Shown one piece after another: positions 7,805 through 16,796 of a DNA stretch of 64,000 bases. Origin of the DNA: DATKNA01 sp963786765 (GTDB lineage Bacteria > Actinomycetota > Actinomycetes > Actinomycetales > Kineosporiaceae). The translations under genes were made by a program, and so were the position numbers. The first letter of the stretch is position 1, and every line of letters starts with the position of its first letter. The notes beneath the pieces are model-generated. The model was given only the letters and a program-made list of their open reading frames with translations, had not been told where the DNA came from and did no database searches. Location: NCBI GenBank assembly GCA_963786765.1, contig CAWBAJ010000017.1, forward strand, positions 56,605-120,604. Reading direction: 5' to 3'.

Positions 7805-10480
7805 GTGACAGTCCAGCCCGGCCGCCCTGATCAGCCCCTTGACACCCCCCGCCCGGACCACGCCGACATGCCCGCGGAGGAGCCCGAGGCCGACGGAACG
7901 CCGGACATCGCCGACGTCGACCGCACCGGCGGCGGCACCGTCTACACCGAGGTGCCGCCGGAGGGCGAGGACCCGTCCCGGGACCAGAGCTTGACGCCGG
8001 ACGTACCGACGGTGCAGCCGCCGCCGGTGCTGACCAGTCCCGGCGAGCCAGTGCTCGTCGACCCGCCGGCGGAGCTGGCGGACGACGAGCTGCCGGCCGA
8101 GGCCGAGGAGTCCGCGACATCGCCGGTGCGGCTCGACGTCGCGGACGAGGACGACGTCAAGGACGACGTCGAGGACGACCTGGACGACGACGAGCCGGAC
8201 GACGCAGCGAGCCGAGGACGACGCCGTCGAGGACGAGGACGACGCCGTCGAGGACGAGGACGACGCCGTCGAGGACGAGGACGACGCCGTCGAGGACGAG
8301 GACGACGCGTCGAGGACGCCGTCGAGGACGACGACGGGTTCGACGCCTTCGCCCCCGCCGCGCAGGAACCCTCGCCGCAGCTGCTCGAGCTCGCCAAGGC
8401 CTACGGCGTGCAGACGGAGTTCCACGACTGGCAGGGCAAGCACAGCCCGGTGTCGCGCCGCACGGTCGTCGCCGTCCTGCGCGGCCTCGACGTCGACGCC
8501 GGCACGGACGACGCCGTCGAGCGCGCCCTCGTCGAGGTGGCGGAGCGGCCCTGGCGGCAGGTGCTGCCGCCGCTGGTCGTCGTCCGCGAGGGGAGCGCCG
8601 CCCAGGTGCCGGTGCACGTGCCTCACGGAACGCCGGTCCAGGTCTGGGTGGACCTCGAGGAGGGCGGGCGCCGGGCCCTCGAGCAGGAGGAACTGGTCGT
8701 CGAGCCCCGCACGATCGACGGCGCCGAGGTGGGCGAGGCCACCTTCACGCTTCCGGCCGACCTGCCGCTGGGGTGGCACCGGCTGCACGCGCACCACGAG
8801 GGCGGCGAGGCGGAGCGCCCGCTCGTCGTCACTCCTGAGCGTCTCGAGCTGCCGGCCGCGCTGGAGGCCGGCCGGTCCTGGGGCTTCATGACCCAGCTGT
8901 ACTCGGTGCGCTCGCGGTTCTCCTGGGGTCTGGGCGATCTGGCGGACCTCGCCGAGATCGCCGATTGGAGCGCCCGCGACCACGGTGCGGGGTTCGTGCT
9001 GGTGAACCCCCTGCACGCTGCCGAGCCGGTGCCGCCGATGGAGCCGTCGCCGTACCTGCCGACGACGCGGCGGTTCGTGAACCCCGTCTACCTGCGGGTC
9101 GAGGACATCCGCGAGGTCGGTTACATGCCCTCGACCGACCGGGCGCTCGTGGAGTGGCAGGCGGAGGCGATGAGGGGCCTCAACCAGAACGCGGATCCGC
9201 TCGACCGCGACGCGGTGTGGACGGCCAAGAAGTCTGCGCTCGAGACGGTCTTCGAGCAGCCGCGGTCGCGTGCGCGGCAGGCGCGGTTCGAGGCCTTCTG
9301 CGCTCGCGAGGGCGAGGGCCTGGTCGACTTCGCCACCTGGTGCGCCCTCGCCGAGCGGTACGGGTTGCCGATGTCGACGTGGCCGGACCTGGCGCGCGAT
9401 CCTCGCTCCGAGGCGGTCCGGCAGATCCGCGACGAGATGTCGGACCGGGTCGAGTTCTACATGTGGCTGCAGTGGTGCCTCGACGAGCAGCTCGCGGACG
9501 CGCAGCGCACCGCGCTGGAGGCGGGCATGCCGATCGGGATCGTCCACGACCTCGCCGTCGGCGTGCACCCGGAGGGCGCGGAGACCTGGACGCTGGCCGA
9601 CGTCCTGGCCCGCGACGTGACGGTCGGTGCCCCGCCCGACGCCTTCAACCAGCAGGGGCAGGACTGGAGCCAGCCGCCGTGGCGGCCCGACCGGCTGGCA
9701 GAGCTGGGGTACGCGCCGTTCCGCGACATGATCCGGACCGTGTTGAGGCACGCCGGTGGGGTGCGTGTGGACCACGTGATCGGGCTGTTCCGGCTGTGGT
9801 GGGTGCCGAGCGGGCTGAGCGCCGCCGAGGGCACGTACGTCACCTACGACCACGAGGCGATGATCGGGATCCTCGCGCTGGAGGCGCACCGCAGCGGCGC
9901 CTTCGTCGTCGGGGAGGACCTGGGGACGGTCGAGCCCTGGGTCCGCGACTACCTCCGGGACCGCGGCGTGCTCGGGACGTCGATCCTGTGGTTCGAGCGC
10001 AACTGGGACAGCGGGCGGCCGCTGCCGCCGCAGGAGTGGCGCGAGCTGTGCCTGGCCACGGTGACGACGCACGACCTGCCGCCGACGGCCGGCTACCTGG
10101 CGGGCGAGCACGTCGAGCTGCGCGACCGCCTCGGGCTGCTCACGCGCTCGGTCGAGGAGGAGCAGGAGGCCGACGCGAAGGACCGGGAGTCGGTGCTCGA
10201 CGGGTTGCGCGAGCTCGGGCTCCTCGAGGACGGCGCGAGCGAACGCGACAAGGTCGAGGCGCTGCACCGTTACCTGGTCCGGACGCCGGCCAAGCTGGTG
10301 GGCATCGCGCTGGCCGACGCCACCGGTGACCGGCGCGCGATCAACCAGCCGGGGACGTACGACGAGTACCCGAACTGGCGGCTGCCGCTCTCGGACGGCG
10401 TCGGCCAGCCGATCCTGCTCGAGGACGTCATGACCTCGATCCGCGCGCACTCCCTCGCGCGCACCGTCGAGGACCTCTGA
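7805..10480 (+). CDS. malQ: 4-alpha-glucanotransferase (amylomaltase)
   Basis: I start at the GTG at 7805; a GTG at 7781 is also in frame. The first 180 residues are an acidic, disordered extension, unusually long for MalQ and containing the repeat at 8214-8311. Then comes the actinobacterial MalQ N-domain (LLELAKAYGVQTEFHDWQG) and the GH77 barrel. Catalytic regions are visible: the nucleophile Asp in GGVRVDHVIGLFRLWW (about residue 654), the acid/base Glu in VGEDLGTVEP (about 703) and THDLPPTAGYL (about 755). The enzyme transfers glucan chains between maltodextrins in glycogen and maltose metabolism. The gene ends before a perfect palindrome likely to stop transcription from both sides. Confidence 0.93.
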   Translation: MTVQPGRPDQPLDTPRPDHADMPAEEPEADGTPDIADVDRTGGGTVYTEVPPEGEDPSRDQSLTPDVPTVQPPPVLTSPGEPVLVDPPAELADDELPAEAEESATSPVRLDVADEDDVKDDVEDDLDDDEPDDAASRGRRRRGRGRRRRGRGRRRRGRGRRRRGRGRRVEDAVEDDDGFDAFAPAAQEPSPQLLELAKAYGVQTEFHDWQGKHSPVSRRTVVAVLRGLDVDAGTDDAVERALVEVAERPWRQVLPPLVVVREGSAAQVPVHVPHGTPVQVWVDLEEGGRRALEQEELVVEPRTIDGAEVGEATFTLPADLPLGWHRLHAHHEGGEAERPLVVTPERLELPAALEAGRSWGFMTQLYSVRSRFSWGLGDLADLAEIADWSARDHGAGFVLVNPLHAAEPVPPMEPSPYLPTTRRFVNPVYLRVEDIREVGYMPSTDRALVEWQAEAMRGLNQNADPLDRDAVWTAKKSALETVFEQPRSRARQARFEAFCAREGEGLVDFATWCALAERYGLPMSTWPDLARDPRSEAVRQIRDEMSDRVEFYMWLQWCLDEQLADAQRTALEAGMPIGIVHDLAVGVHPEGAETWTLADVLARDVTVGAPPDAFNQQGQDWSQPPWRPDRLAELGYAPFRDMIRTVLRHAGGVRVDHVIGLFRLWWVPSGLSAAEGTYVTYDHEAMIGILALEAHRSGAFVVGEDLGTVEPWVRDYLRDRGVLGTSILWFERNWDSGRPLPPQEWRELCLATVTTHDLPPTAGYLAGEHVELRDRLGLLTRSVEEEQEADAKDRESVLDGLRELGLLEDGASERDKVEALHRYLVRTPAKLVGIALADATGDRRAINQPGTYDEYPNWRLPLSDGVGQPILLEDVMTSIRAHSLARTVEDL
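8214..8311 (+). repeat. 21-bp tandem repeat in malQ, read out of its natural frame
   Basis: About four and a half copies of a 21-bp unit (GAGGACGAGGACGACGCCGTC with frame-preserving length). In the frame of the flanking acidic extension the unit would read EDEDDAV. In the actual open frame it reads RGRRRRG instead. The frame slips by one base near 8205-8213 and slips back at 8308-8309, where one C is missing relative to the other copies. Confidence 0.85.
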
Positions 10481-10488
10481 CCCAGCCA

Positions 10489-10554
10489 GCGACGATCAAG
10501 GAAAAGTTAGGGATCATGACGGGCCATGATCCCTAACTTTTCCTTGATCGTCGC
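10489..10554. terminator. perfect 30-bp inverted repeat between convergent genes
   Basis: Left arm 10489-10518 and right arm 10525-10554 are exact reverse complements, separated by six bases. The arms contain AAGGAAAAGTTAGGGATC and are far richer in A/T than their surroundings. The position, 8 bp after the malQ stop and 14 bp before the stop of the convergent gene, fits a bidirectional terminator. A degenerate relative lies at 35328-35363, so it may also be a dispersed repeat family. Confidence 0.8.
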
Positions 10555-10567
10555 CTTGTCCGGTGGG

Positions 10568-11110
10568 TCAGACCGACAGCAGGCGCTCGAAGAACGCCCG
10601 GTAGCGCTGCAGGCTGACGCGCAGGTCCTCGGTCGACACCTCGTCGCCGCGGCTCCACTGCGCCTCGAGCTGCGAACGCTCCTGCGAGAACATCTGAGCC
10701 AGTTGCTGCATGAGGCCGGCCACGAGCGCGTCGGCGTCCTGCATCGCCTGCTGCGGCTGGTCGACGAAGTCGGCCTGGATGTCCCGCCAGCGTTGCGTCA
10801 TGGCGTCCCGGTCCTTCGGGTCCAGCAGCTGCGCGGCCTCGGTCTCGGCGGTGTCCGCCGCGCCCGCCGCGCCCACCGGGGGAGCCGCCTGCGCGGCGCC
10901 GGGGTTGGCGATCTGGTCGGTCGTGAGCTGGGGTTGAGCGGCGGGGCCGTTCTGCCTCATCTCGCTCGGGTGGTCCGTGCTCGCCGGGCCGCGGACGTCG
11001 CCGGAGCCGTCGTCGCCGCGGACGTCGCCCTCACTCGCCTGGGCAGGCATGCCCCCGGACATCTCGTCGCGCCGTAGGTCCTCGCGGCGCATCTCATCCA
11101 TCTCGCTCAT
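10568..11110 (-). CDS. hypothetical protein, paralogue of the upstream gene
   Basis: A 180-residue protein whose ATG overlaps the stop of the upstream gene by 4 bp, so the two are translationally coupled. The first 90 residues are polar and low in complexity. The last 80 match the core of the neighbour: RWRDIQADFVDQPQQAMQDA against QWRGIQERFIDDPAGSVGAA, and STEDLRVSLQRYRAFFERLL against STEDMRDALVRYRSLFEDLL. I recognise no named domain. The helical core looks like a small all-alpha domain present once in each protein. No signal or transmembrane segment is visible here, so it may be the soluble partner of its membrane-anchored paralogue. Confidence 0.75.
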   Translation of the reverse strand: MSEMDEMRREDLRRDEMSGGMPAQASEGDVRGDDGSGDVRGPASTDHPSEMRQNGPAAQPQLTTDQIANPGAAQAAPPVGAAGAADTAETEAAQLLDPKDRDAMTQRWRDIQADFVDQPQQAMQDADALVAGLMQQLAQMFSQERSQLEAQWSRGDEVSTEDLRVSLQRYRAFFERLLSV

Positions 11111-11922
11111 GGCCGCTCTCCGTAGGTCGTCGAGGGGTCGGCGTCCGGCCGGGTCTCGCGCAGGGCGTCGGCTCGTTGGTTGCTGGGCACGTCGGCACGC
11201 CCGTCCACCGTGCCGTCGTACTGGCCGTCCGCGACCCCGGCCGCAGTGCCGTTCGTCCGGTAGTCGGTGCGGTCATCGGTGCGGTCATCGGTGCGGTTGT
11301 CGGTGCGGTTGTCGGTGCGGTTGTCGGTTCGGTCGTCCAGGCTGGCGTCGGTTCGGTCGTCCGCCCGCGCGACGGTGCGGTCGGCCGTGCCGCCCTCGGG
11401 GCGCAGCAGGTCTTCGAACAGCGAGCGGTAACGCACCAGGGCGTCTCGCATGTCCTCCGTGCTCGCCTCGCCGGTGCTCTGCCGCCGGTAGACGGCGTAC
11501 GCGGCACGGTAGTTGTCGACGACCTGCGGGTGGTCGACGGACACGAGGTCCGCCTGCTCCTCGAAGTTCTTCGTCGGGTAGCCCCGCTCCGCCATGACCT
11601 GGTCGAGCAGGGTGTGGGCCGCCCCGACCGAACCGGCCGGGTCGTCGATGAAACGCTCCTGGATCCCGCGCCACTGGTCGGCGTACCGCGCGCGGGCGGC
11701 CTCCGGCAGCGGGCGGATGTCGAGCTTCTCGCGGCGGCGGGTGCGGTCGAGCAACTCCTGCTCGGCCCCTCGCTTGTCGTCCGCGGTGTCGATGGTCCGG
11801 TCGTACTCCGGGCCGAAACGCTCGCGCAGGTTGGCGGTCCGACGCTGGCGCATCAGGACGGCCACGAGGAGAACGAGGACCACGAGGACGACGATCAGCA
11901 GCACCCATGCCCAGGGCTGCAT
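11107..11922 (-). CDS. N-terminally membrane-anchored hypothetical protein with DRT/NRT repeats
   Basis: A 271-residue protein with an N-terminal transmembrane helix (WAWVLLIVVLVVLVLLVAVL), then a charged helical region (LRERFGPEYDRTIDTADDKR) and the core shared with the downstream gene. The start RERFGPEYDR...R is widespread in actinobacterial membrane proteins of unknown role. The C-terminal 80 residues are a polar tail with DNRTDNRTDNRTDDRTDDRT-like repeats coded by a 12-bp unit. The ATG at 11922 has GGAGGTGT just upstream on the coding strand. The function is unknown; the two genes form an operon. Confidence 0.78.
   Translation of the reverse strand: MQPWAWVLLIVVLVVLVLLVAVLMRQRRTANLRERFGPEYDRTIDTADDKRGAEQELLDRTRRREKLDIRPLPEAARARYADQWRGIQERFIDDPAGSVGAAHTLLDQVMAERGYPTKNFEEQADLVSVDHPQVVDNYRAAYAVYRRQSTGEASTEDMRDALVRYRSLFEDLLRPEGGTADRTVARADDRTDASLDDRTDNRTDNRTDNRTDDRTDDRTDYRTNGTAAGVADGQYDGTVDGRADVPSNQRADALRETRPDADPSTTYGERP
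11262..11350. repeat. 12-bp tandem repeat coding for the NRTD/DRTD tail
   Basis: Several near-identical GGTGCGGTTGTC/GGTGCGGTCATC units lie in tandem inside the 11107-11922 gene. The 12-bp period keeps the frame and yields the four-residue repeat Asn/Asp-Arg-Thr-Asp. Confidence 0.75.
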
Positions 11923-12274
11923 GGCTACACCTCCTGTAGTGGTGACCGGCGCCAGTCGACGCCGGTCCCCCCGTGCACCAAGGTGTTACCCGCCGCAGCG
12001 ATCTTTCAGGCCACCCCTAGGGGTGTTTTGGCGCTTTCGTGCGCCGAACGTGAGCATCCACACCGGACTGCGCGTGCTCCGTCACGCGGCGTCGCTGTCC
12101 ACGGGCCCCCCGGGGCCGGGGTACCGGAGGGAGGCCTCGCGGGGCCGGGGTACCGGAGGGAGGCCTCGCGGGGCCGGGGTACCGGAGGGAGGGAATCGCG
12201 CGTGGCGCTCGAACGTCCCCGAGGACGAGCCGGTCGCGGCGCGCCTCGACGACGCCTCCTCCAGGCGGACGCGA
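11923..12274. other. intergenic region
   Basis: No convincing gene is seen. It holds the upstream region of the membrane-anchored gene (11923-12060) and a short tandem repeat at 12112-12192. The plus-strand open frames here are Arg/Gly-rich shadows. Confidence 0.6.
12112..12192. repeat. 29-bp tandem repeat, three copies
   Basis: Three copies of a 29-bp unit containing GGGGTACCGGAGGGAGGCCT begin at 12112, 12141 and 12170; the last diverges at its end. There is no spacer between copies, so this is a simple tandem repeat in non-coding DNA and not a CRISPR array. Confidence 0.8.
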
Positions 12275-12484
12275 TCAGGCGAACGCCGGGACGGCGACGC
12301 TGGTGTCGCGCCCTTCGTCGTCCGTCTCGACGAGCGCGCTGACGACGTACACGCCTGGGGTTGCCCAGGGACCGTCGCCGAAGAACCGGCGCTCGCCGAT
12401 GGAGATCACGCCTACCCAGGTGCGCCCGTCGTACTCGCCGCCGCGTAGCAGGACTCTCCGCTCGTCCATCTGGTAGCCGGGCAC
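12275..12484 (-). CDS. small hypothetical protein (69 aa)
   Basis: A compact 69-residue protein starting MPGYQMDERRVLLRGGEYDG and continuing RTWVGVISIGERRFFGDGPW. The composition is that of a folded beta-rich protein, with aromatic and Gly residues at regular spacing, unlike the Arg/Pro-rich shadow frames nearby. I do not recognise the family. It stands alone on the minus strand, with 174 bp between its start and the end of pepN. Confidence 0.55.
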   Translation of the reverse strand: MPGYQMDERRVLLRGGEYDGRTWVGVISIGERRFFGDGPWATPGVYVVSALVETDDEGRDTSVAVPAFA

Positions 12485-12531
12485 GCGCCGATAGGCATTC
12501 TTGACATGATCCGAGTCGTTCCTGCGTCGGG

Positions 12532-12559
12532 GACACCCGACACCGCCTCACCGGGTGTC
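12532..12559 (-). terminator. possible terminator downstream of pepN
   Basis: GACACCCG (12532-12539) pairs perfectly with CGGGTGTC (12552-12559) around a 12-base loop. It lies about 100 bp past the pepN stop on the minus strand. No T-run follows, as is common in high-GC genomes. Confidence 0.4.
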
Positions 12560-12658
12560 GCGCGTTCCGGCGGTGCCCGCCCAATCGGCCGACGTCGTCA
12601 CCGGCACGCACCTGCGCCCTGCCCACAGGCTACTCGCCGGCGGCCCGGACCGCGCCCC

Positions 12659-15218
12659 TCACCCCTCCGCGGCGTCGCGCTCCTGGGCGCGGACGGCGCG
12701 GGCGGCGGTGTCGCGGCCCTCGGTGACGAGGCGCTTCAGCGCGGGCTCGGCGTCGGTCTCGTCGAGCCAGCGCTGCGGTGCGCTCCACGAGCTCCTTCGA
12801 GGCCAGCCGCACCGGGTACAACCCCTCGACGATCTGGGTCGCCATCTCGTTCGTCCGCGACTGCCACACCGGCACCAGCGCCTCGAAGTACGGCTCGACG
12901 TAGGGCTCCAGCAGCGCCTCGTCGTGCACCCGGCCGAACCCGCCGATCACTGCTCCCTGCACCACGTTCGGCAGCTCGCCCTGCTCGACCACGAGCTTCC
13001 ACGCCTCGGCCTTGGCCTGCGGCGTGGGGATCGCGGCGCGCGCGGCCGCGGCGTGCACGCGCCCGCTCGCCGTGTCGTCGCGCTCGAGCTCCGCCGCGAC
13101 GTCCGGCTCGCCCGCGGCACCCGCGGCGACCAGCGCCGTGAGCAGCGACCACCGCATCTCGGTGTCGACGGCGAGGGCCGGCAGCGTCCGGCTGCCGGAG
13201 AGCAGCTCGCCGAGCACGCCGACCTGCGCGGGCGTCACGGCGAGCCCGGCGAACGAGCGGGCCAGCAGCAGCTGGCGGTCGCTGCCGGCGGGGGCGGCCT
13301 CGAGCAGCGCGAGGAGGGCGTCGGCGGCCCGCTCGCCGCGTCGTTGCGCGGTGCCGGCGTGCCACGTAGAACGTCACGGCGGTCGCCAGCTGGCGCAGCA
13401 GGGTCTGGGCGACGCTCGGGTCGTCGACGCTGTCGAGGTTCTTCAGCACGAGGTCCGCGAAGGAGCGGGCGGCGAGCTCGCCGTCCCGGGTCATGTCCCA
13501 GGCCGCGCTCCAGACGAGCGACCGCGGCAGGGCGTCGGCGAACGAGCCGAGGTGCTCGACGGCGGTCTCGAGCGAGGCCTGGTCGAGCCGGATCTTCGCG
13601 TAGGCGAGGTCGTCGTCGTTCACGAGCAGCAGCGCCGGCCGTGGCCGGCCGTCGAACTCCTGAACGGGTGTGCGGGCCCCGTCGACGTCGAGCTCCACGC
13701 GACGGGTGCGCTGCAGCCGGCCGTCGACGAGGTCGTAGCCGCCGACCACGAGCCGGTGCGGGCGGAGCGCGGGGTGCTCGGCCGGGGCCTCCTGGACGAC
13801 GGTCAGCGCGCGCACGACGCCGTCCGGACCCGCCTCGATCTCGGGACGCAAGGTGGTCACGCCCGCCTGCTGCAGCCACAGCCGGGCCCACTCGTCCAGG
13901 TCGCGCCCGCTCGTCGCCTCGAGCTCGCGCGAGCAGGTCGCGCAGCGTCGTGTTGCCCCAGGCGTTCTTGCGGAAGTACCGGCGCAGGCCCTCGTCGAAC
14001 GCCTCCGTGCCCACCCAGTGCACGAGCTGCTTGAGCACCGAGGCGCCCTTGGCGTAGGTGATGCCGTCGAAGTTGACCTCGACGTCCTCGAGGTCGCGGA
14101 TGTCGGCGACGACGGGGTGCGTCGTGGCGAGCTGGTCCTGCCGGTACGCCCAGGACTTCTCCGCGCTCGAGAACGTCGTCCAGGCAGTGCGCCAGCGGGT
14201 GGCCTCGGCCTGGCAGCGGGTGGAGGCGTACTCGGCGAACGACTCGTTCAGCCAGAGGTCGTCCCACCAGCGCATCGTCACCAGGTCGCCGAACCACATG
14301 TGGGCGAGCTCGTGCAGGATCGTCAGGCCCCGGCGCTCGACCATCGCCTCGGGCACCTTCGAGCGCCAGACGTAGTGCTCCGTGATCGTCACCGTGCCGG
14401 CGTTCTCCATCGCGCCGGCGTTGAACTCCGGCACGAACAGCTGGTCGTACTTCGCGAACGGGTAGGGCAGGTCGAACAGGTCCTCGAAGTAGGCGAACCC
14501 CTGCCGCGCGATGTCCAGGACTTCGTCGGCGTCCAGGTACTGCGCCAGGGACGCGCCGGCAGAACACGCCCAGCGGGATCTCGCGCCCGCTCCGGCTCGT
14601 CAGCGAGCCGCGCTCGACGTGGTACGGCCCGGCGACGACCGCCTGCACGTACGGCGACAGCCGGGGGGTGGGCTCGAACCGCCACGTGGCCGCGCCGTCG
14701 CCCGGCGGGCTCGGGCTCGGGCGTGGGGGAGACGGCGACCACCGTCCAGTACGCGGGCGCGGTGACGGTGAGGGTCAGCGGGGCCTTGAGATCGGGTTGG
14801 TCGAAGCACGCGAAGACTCGGCGGGCATCGGCCACCTCGAACTGGCTGTAGAGGTAGACCTCGTCGTCGACCGGGTCGACGAACCGGTGCAGGCCCTCGC
14901 CGGTGTGCATGTAGAGCGCCGTCGGCGACGACGCGCAGCTCGTTCTCCGCCGCCAGGTCCGGCAGGGCGATGCGGCCGGTGGAGACGACCTCGTGCACGG
15001 GCAGCGACCGGCCGTTGAGCACGACCTCGTCGACGCCCGCCGCGATCAGGTCGACGAACGTGGAGGCGCCAGGCGTGCGGCAGGTGAACCTCACGACGGT
15101 CGTCGTCCGGAAGGTCTTGTCGCCCGTGGTGAGGTCGAGGGTCACGTCGTAGGAGCACGACGTCGAGCAGGTCGGCCCGCTGTGCGGCCTCGTCGCGCGT
15201 GAGGTTGGTTCCGGGCAC
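12659..15218 (-). CDS. pepN: aminopeptidase N (M1), frameshifted
   Basis: The start is the GTG at 15218 with GGAGGAG just upstream, reading VPGTNLTRDEAAQRADLL; the stop in the last frame is at 12659. Pieces in different frames join into one full-length actinobacterial PepN of about 850 residues: substrate motif GAMENAGTVT, zinc motif HELAHMWFGDLV with the third ligand in NESFAEY, then the long ERAP1-like C-terminal half (LVWSAAWDMTRDGELAARSF, TEMRWSLLTALVA). Frame changes are needed near 15170, 14920, 14690, 14570, 13930, 13350 and 12770. The coding text between them is intact, so I take these as sequencing indels. PepN trims N-terminal residues from peptides. It heads the conserved pepN-mrx-rpiB-nei neighbourhood. 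Confidence 0.85.
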
Positions 15219-15384
15219 GGCTCCTCCGTCGGTCCGTCGGTGCATGCTGCGCTGGGTCCCGATCCTGTCATCGCGCCGCGGCGCTCCGCTGGCGGGACGC
15301 CACCCCGGGTCGCCCGGCTGGTGCGGACGGCGGGTAGCGCTCTGCGACGCATCACCTCCTCACGATCGAGAGAGGTGCTGCGTC

Positions 15385-15995
15385 GTGTCCGAGCGCGACA
15401 TCGCCGACTTCTGGTTCGACCCGGTCTGCCCGTGGGCGTGGATGACCTCCCGCTGGATGATGGAGGTCGAGAAGGTCCGCGACCGTCGACGTCCGATGGC
15501 ACGTCATGAGCCTGGCCGTGCTCAACGAGGGCCGTGACCTGCCGGAGAGCTACCGGGCGCGATGGACAGGGCCTGGGGCCCGGTCCGCGTGGTCGATCGC
15601 GGCGCAGCGAGCTGCACGGCGACGAGGTCGTCAAGCCGCTCTACGACGCGATGGGGACGCGCATCCACCCCGGCGGCACAAGGACTGGGACGCGTGATCC
15701 GCGAGGCGCTCGCCGAGGTCGGGCCTGCCGGCGGAGCTCGCCGACGTACGCGGACTCCGACGAGTCGACGAGCAGCTGCGCAAGAGCCACGCCGAGGGCA
15801 TCTCGCTGGTCGGCGAGGACGTCGGCACGCCGGTCGTCGCCGTCGACGGCGTCGGCGTTCTTCGGGCCGGTCGTGACGCCCGCGCCGAAGGGCGAGGCCG
15901 CCGGCGAGCTCTGGGACGGCGCGCTGCTCGTCGCGTCGACGCCCGGCTTCTACGAGATCAAGCGGACCCGCACCCAGGGCCCGGTCTTCGACTGA
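15385..15995 (+). CDS. DsbA-family mycothiol-dependent oxidoreductase (Rv2466c-like), frameshifted
   Basis: The GTG at 15385 gives VSERDIADFWFDPVCPWAWM, the typical start of the Rv2466c family, a thioredoxin-fold enzyme that uses mycothiol. The active-site motif here is CPWA, with a single Cys, where Rv2466c itself has CPWC. Later pieces are HVMSLAVLNEGRDLPESYRA, ELHGDEVVKPLYDAMGTRIHP, and the ending FFGPVVTPAPKGEAAGELWD. At least six one-base shifts are needed between 15480 and 15860, but the order of conserved segments is complete. The gene is divergent from pepN, as in M. tuberculosis, and upstream of rpiB. Confidence 0.8.
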
Positions 15996-16766
15996 CTCTC
16001 GCCGTCGCCTCGTCGGCATGCTCGGATGATCGAGGCGCACGCCGAGATCGCGGCGAGTGTCGACACCATCCGCATCGGGAGGCCGTGCTCGTCGGGGTCG
16101 CCGCCGAGGACCTCCGGCGGCGCCGGTCGCGAACCGCCACGCCGACCAGGCCGCGGCGAGCGCGTCCAGCCCGTCGTCGCCGGCGCGGGGCATCGGCCGG
16201 CGGCGTCCGGTGCCCAGCCGCCGAGGGCGGCGAGCCGGGCCGCGCGCCCGGCGTCCGTCTTCTTCGACGGCAGCGGGTCGCCCGGCGCCCGGCCGGCCAG
16301 CGCCATGAACGACAGCTCGGGGTGCACCTCGACGACGTCCGCGCCGGCAGCCCCGGCGCGCAGCACCGTCGTCGACGGCGAGGACGATCCGGCGCAGCCC
16401 GTAGGTCTGCGCGCTGACGCCGCGGCCGCCCAGCACGTCCCGGGCGACGGCCCGCGCCTCTGCGTACGTCGGCGCCGCGAGCACGGCCCGCGGCGGCGCC
16501 AGGAAGACCCGCGCGGACGCCGCGCCCGAGCCGCTTCTTCGCCAGCAGGTCGACCGGCCGCCAGGCGTCGCGCCGGCAGCCCGATCGGGCAGTCCACGCC
16601 GACGGCGTCGGCGCCGCCGGCCAGCTCGAGCACGGCGCCGGAACCCGTCGGCGTCCTGCCCGGGCGACGTCCGCCCACGTCACGCGGCGGGGCGCCGCTC
16701 GGCGCCGACCGTGACGAGCGCGACCGCCCAGCCGCCGCGGCGGCCGTCGACCCCGGCGACCAGCAC
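15950..16766 (-). CDS. DUF429 family protein, frameshifted
   Basis: The start region (GTG at 16766 or 16769) reads VLVAGVDGRRGGWAVALV, and later pieces give GADAVGVDCPIGLP, FLAPPRAVLAAPTYAEARAV, VVEVHPELSFMALAG, PLPSKKTDAGRAARLAALGG and GGDPDEHGLPMRMV. These are the conserved blocks of DUF429, a predicted RNase-H-like nuclease fold of unknown target. Frame changes occur about every 100 bp. The C-terminus runs past the usual MRMV end to a stop at 15950, overlapping the convergent DsbA-like gene by 46 bp; that extension may itself be a frameshift artefact. A minus-strand DUF429 gene is inserted between the usual neighbours mrx and rpiB. Confidence 0.72.
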
Positions 16767-16796
16767 CACCCGGACGAGGCTGGCAGACTTCCGCGC

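Noticed and set aside
8214..8311. RGG-type RNA-binding domain in MalQ
   Set aside because: The Arg/Gly run arises from a shifted frame of an acidic repeat flanked by compensating one-base changes, so a functional RGG domain is not supported.
7736..10450. 904-residue open frame on the minus strand opposite malQ
   Set aside because: It is the mirror of a high-GC coding frame: Arg/Ala/Gly-rich, no motif, and malQ shows all catalytic blocks on the other strand.
12112..12192. Possible CRISPR array
   Set aside because: The 29-bp repeats are directly adjacent with no spacers and no cas genes are nearby.
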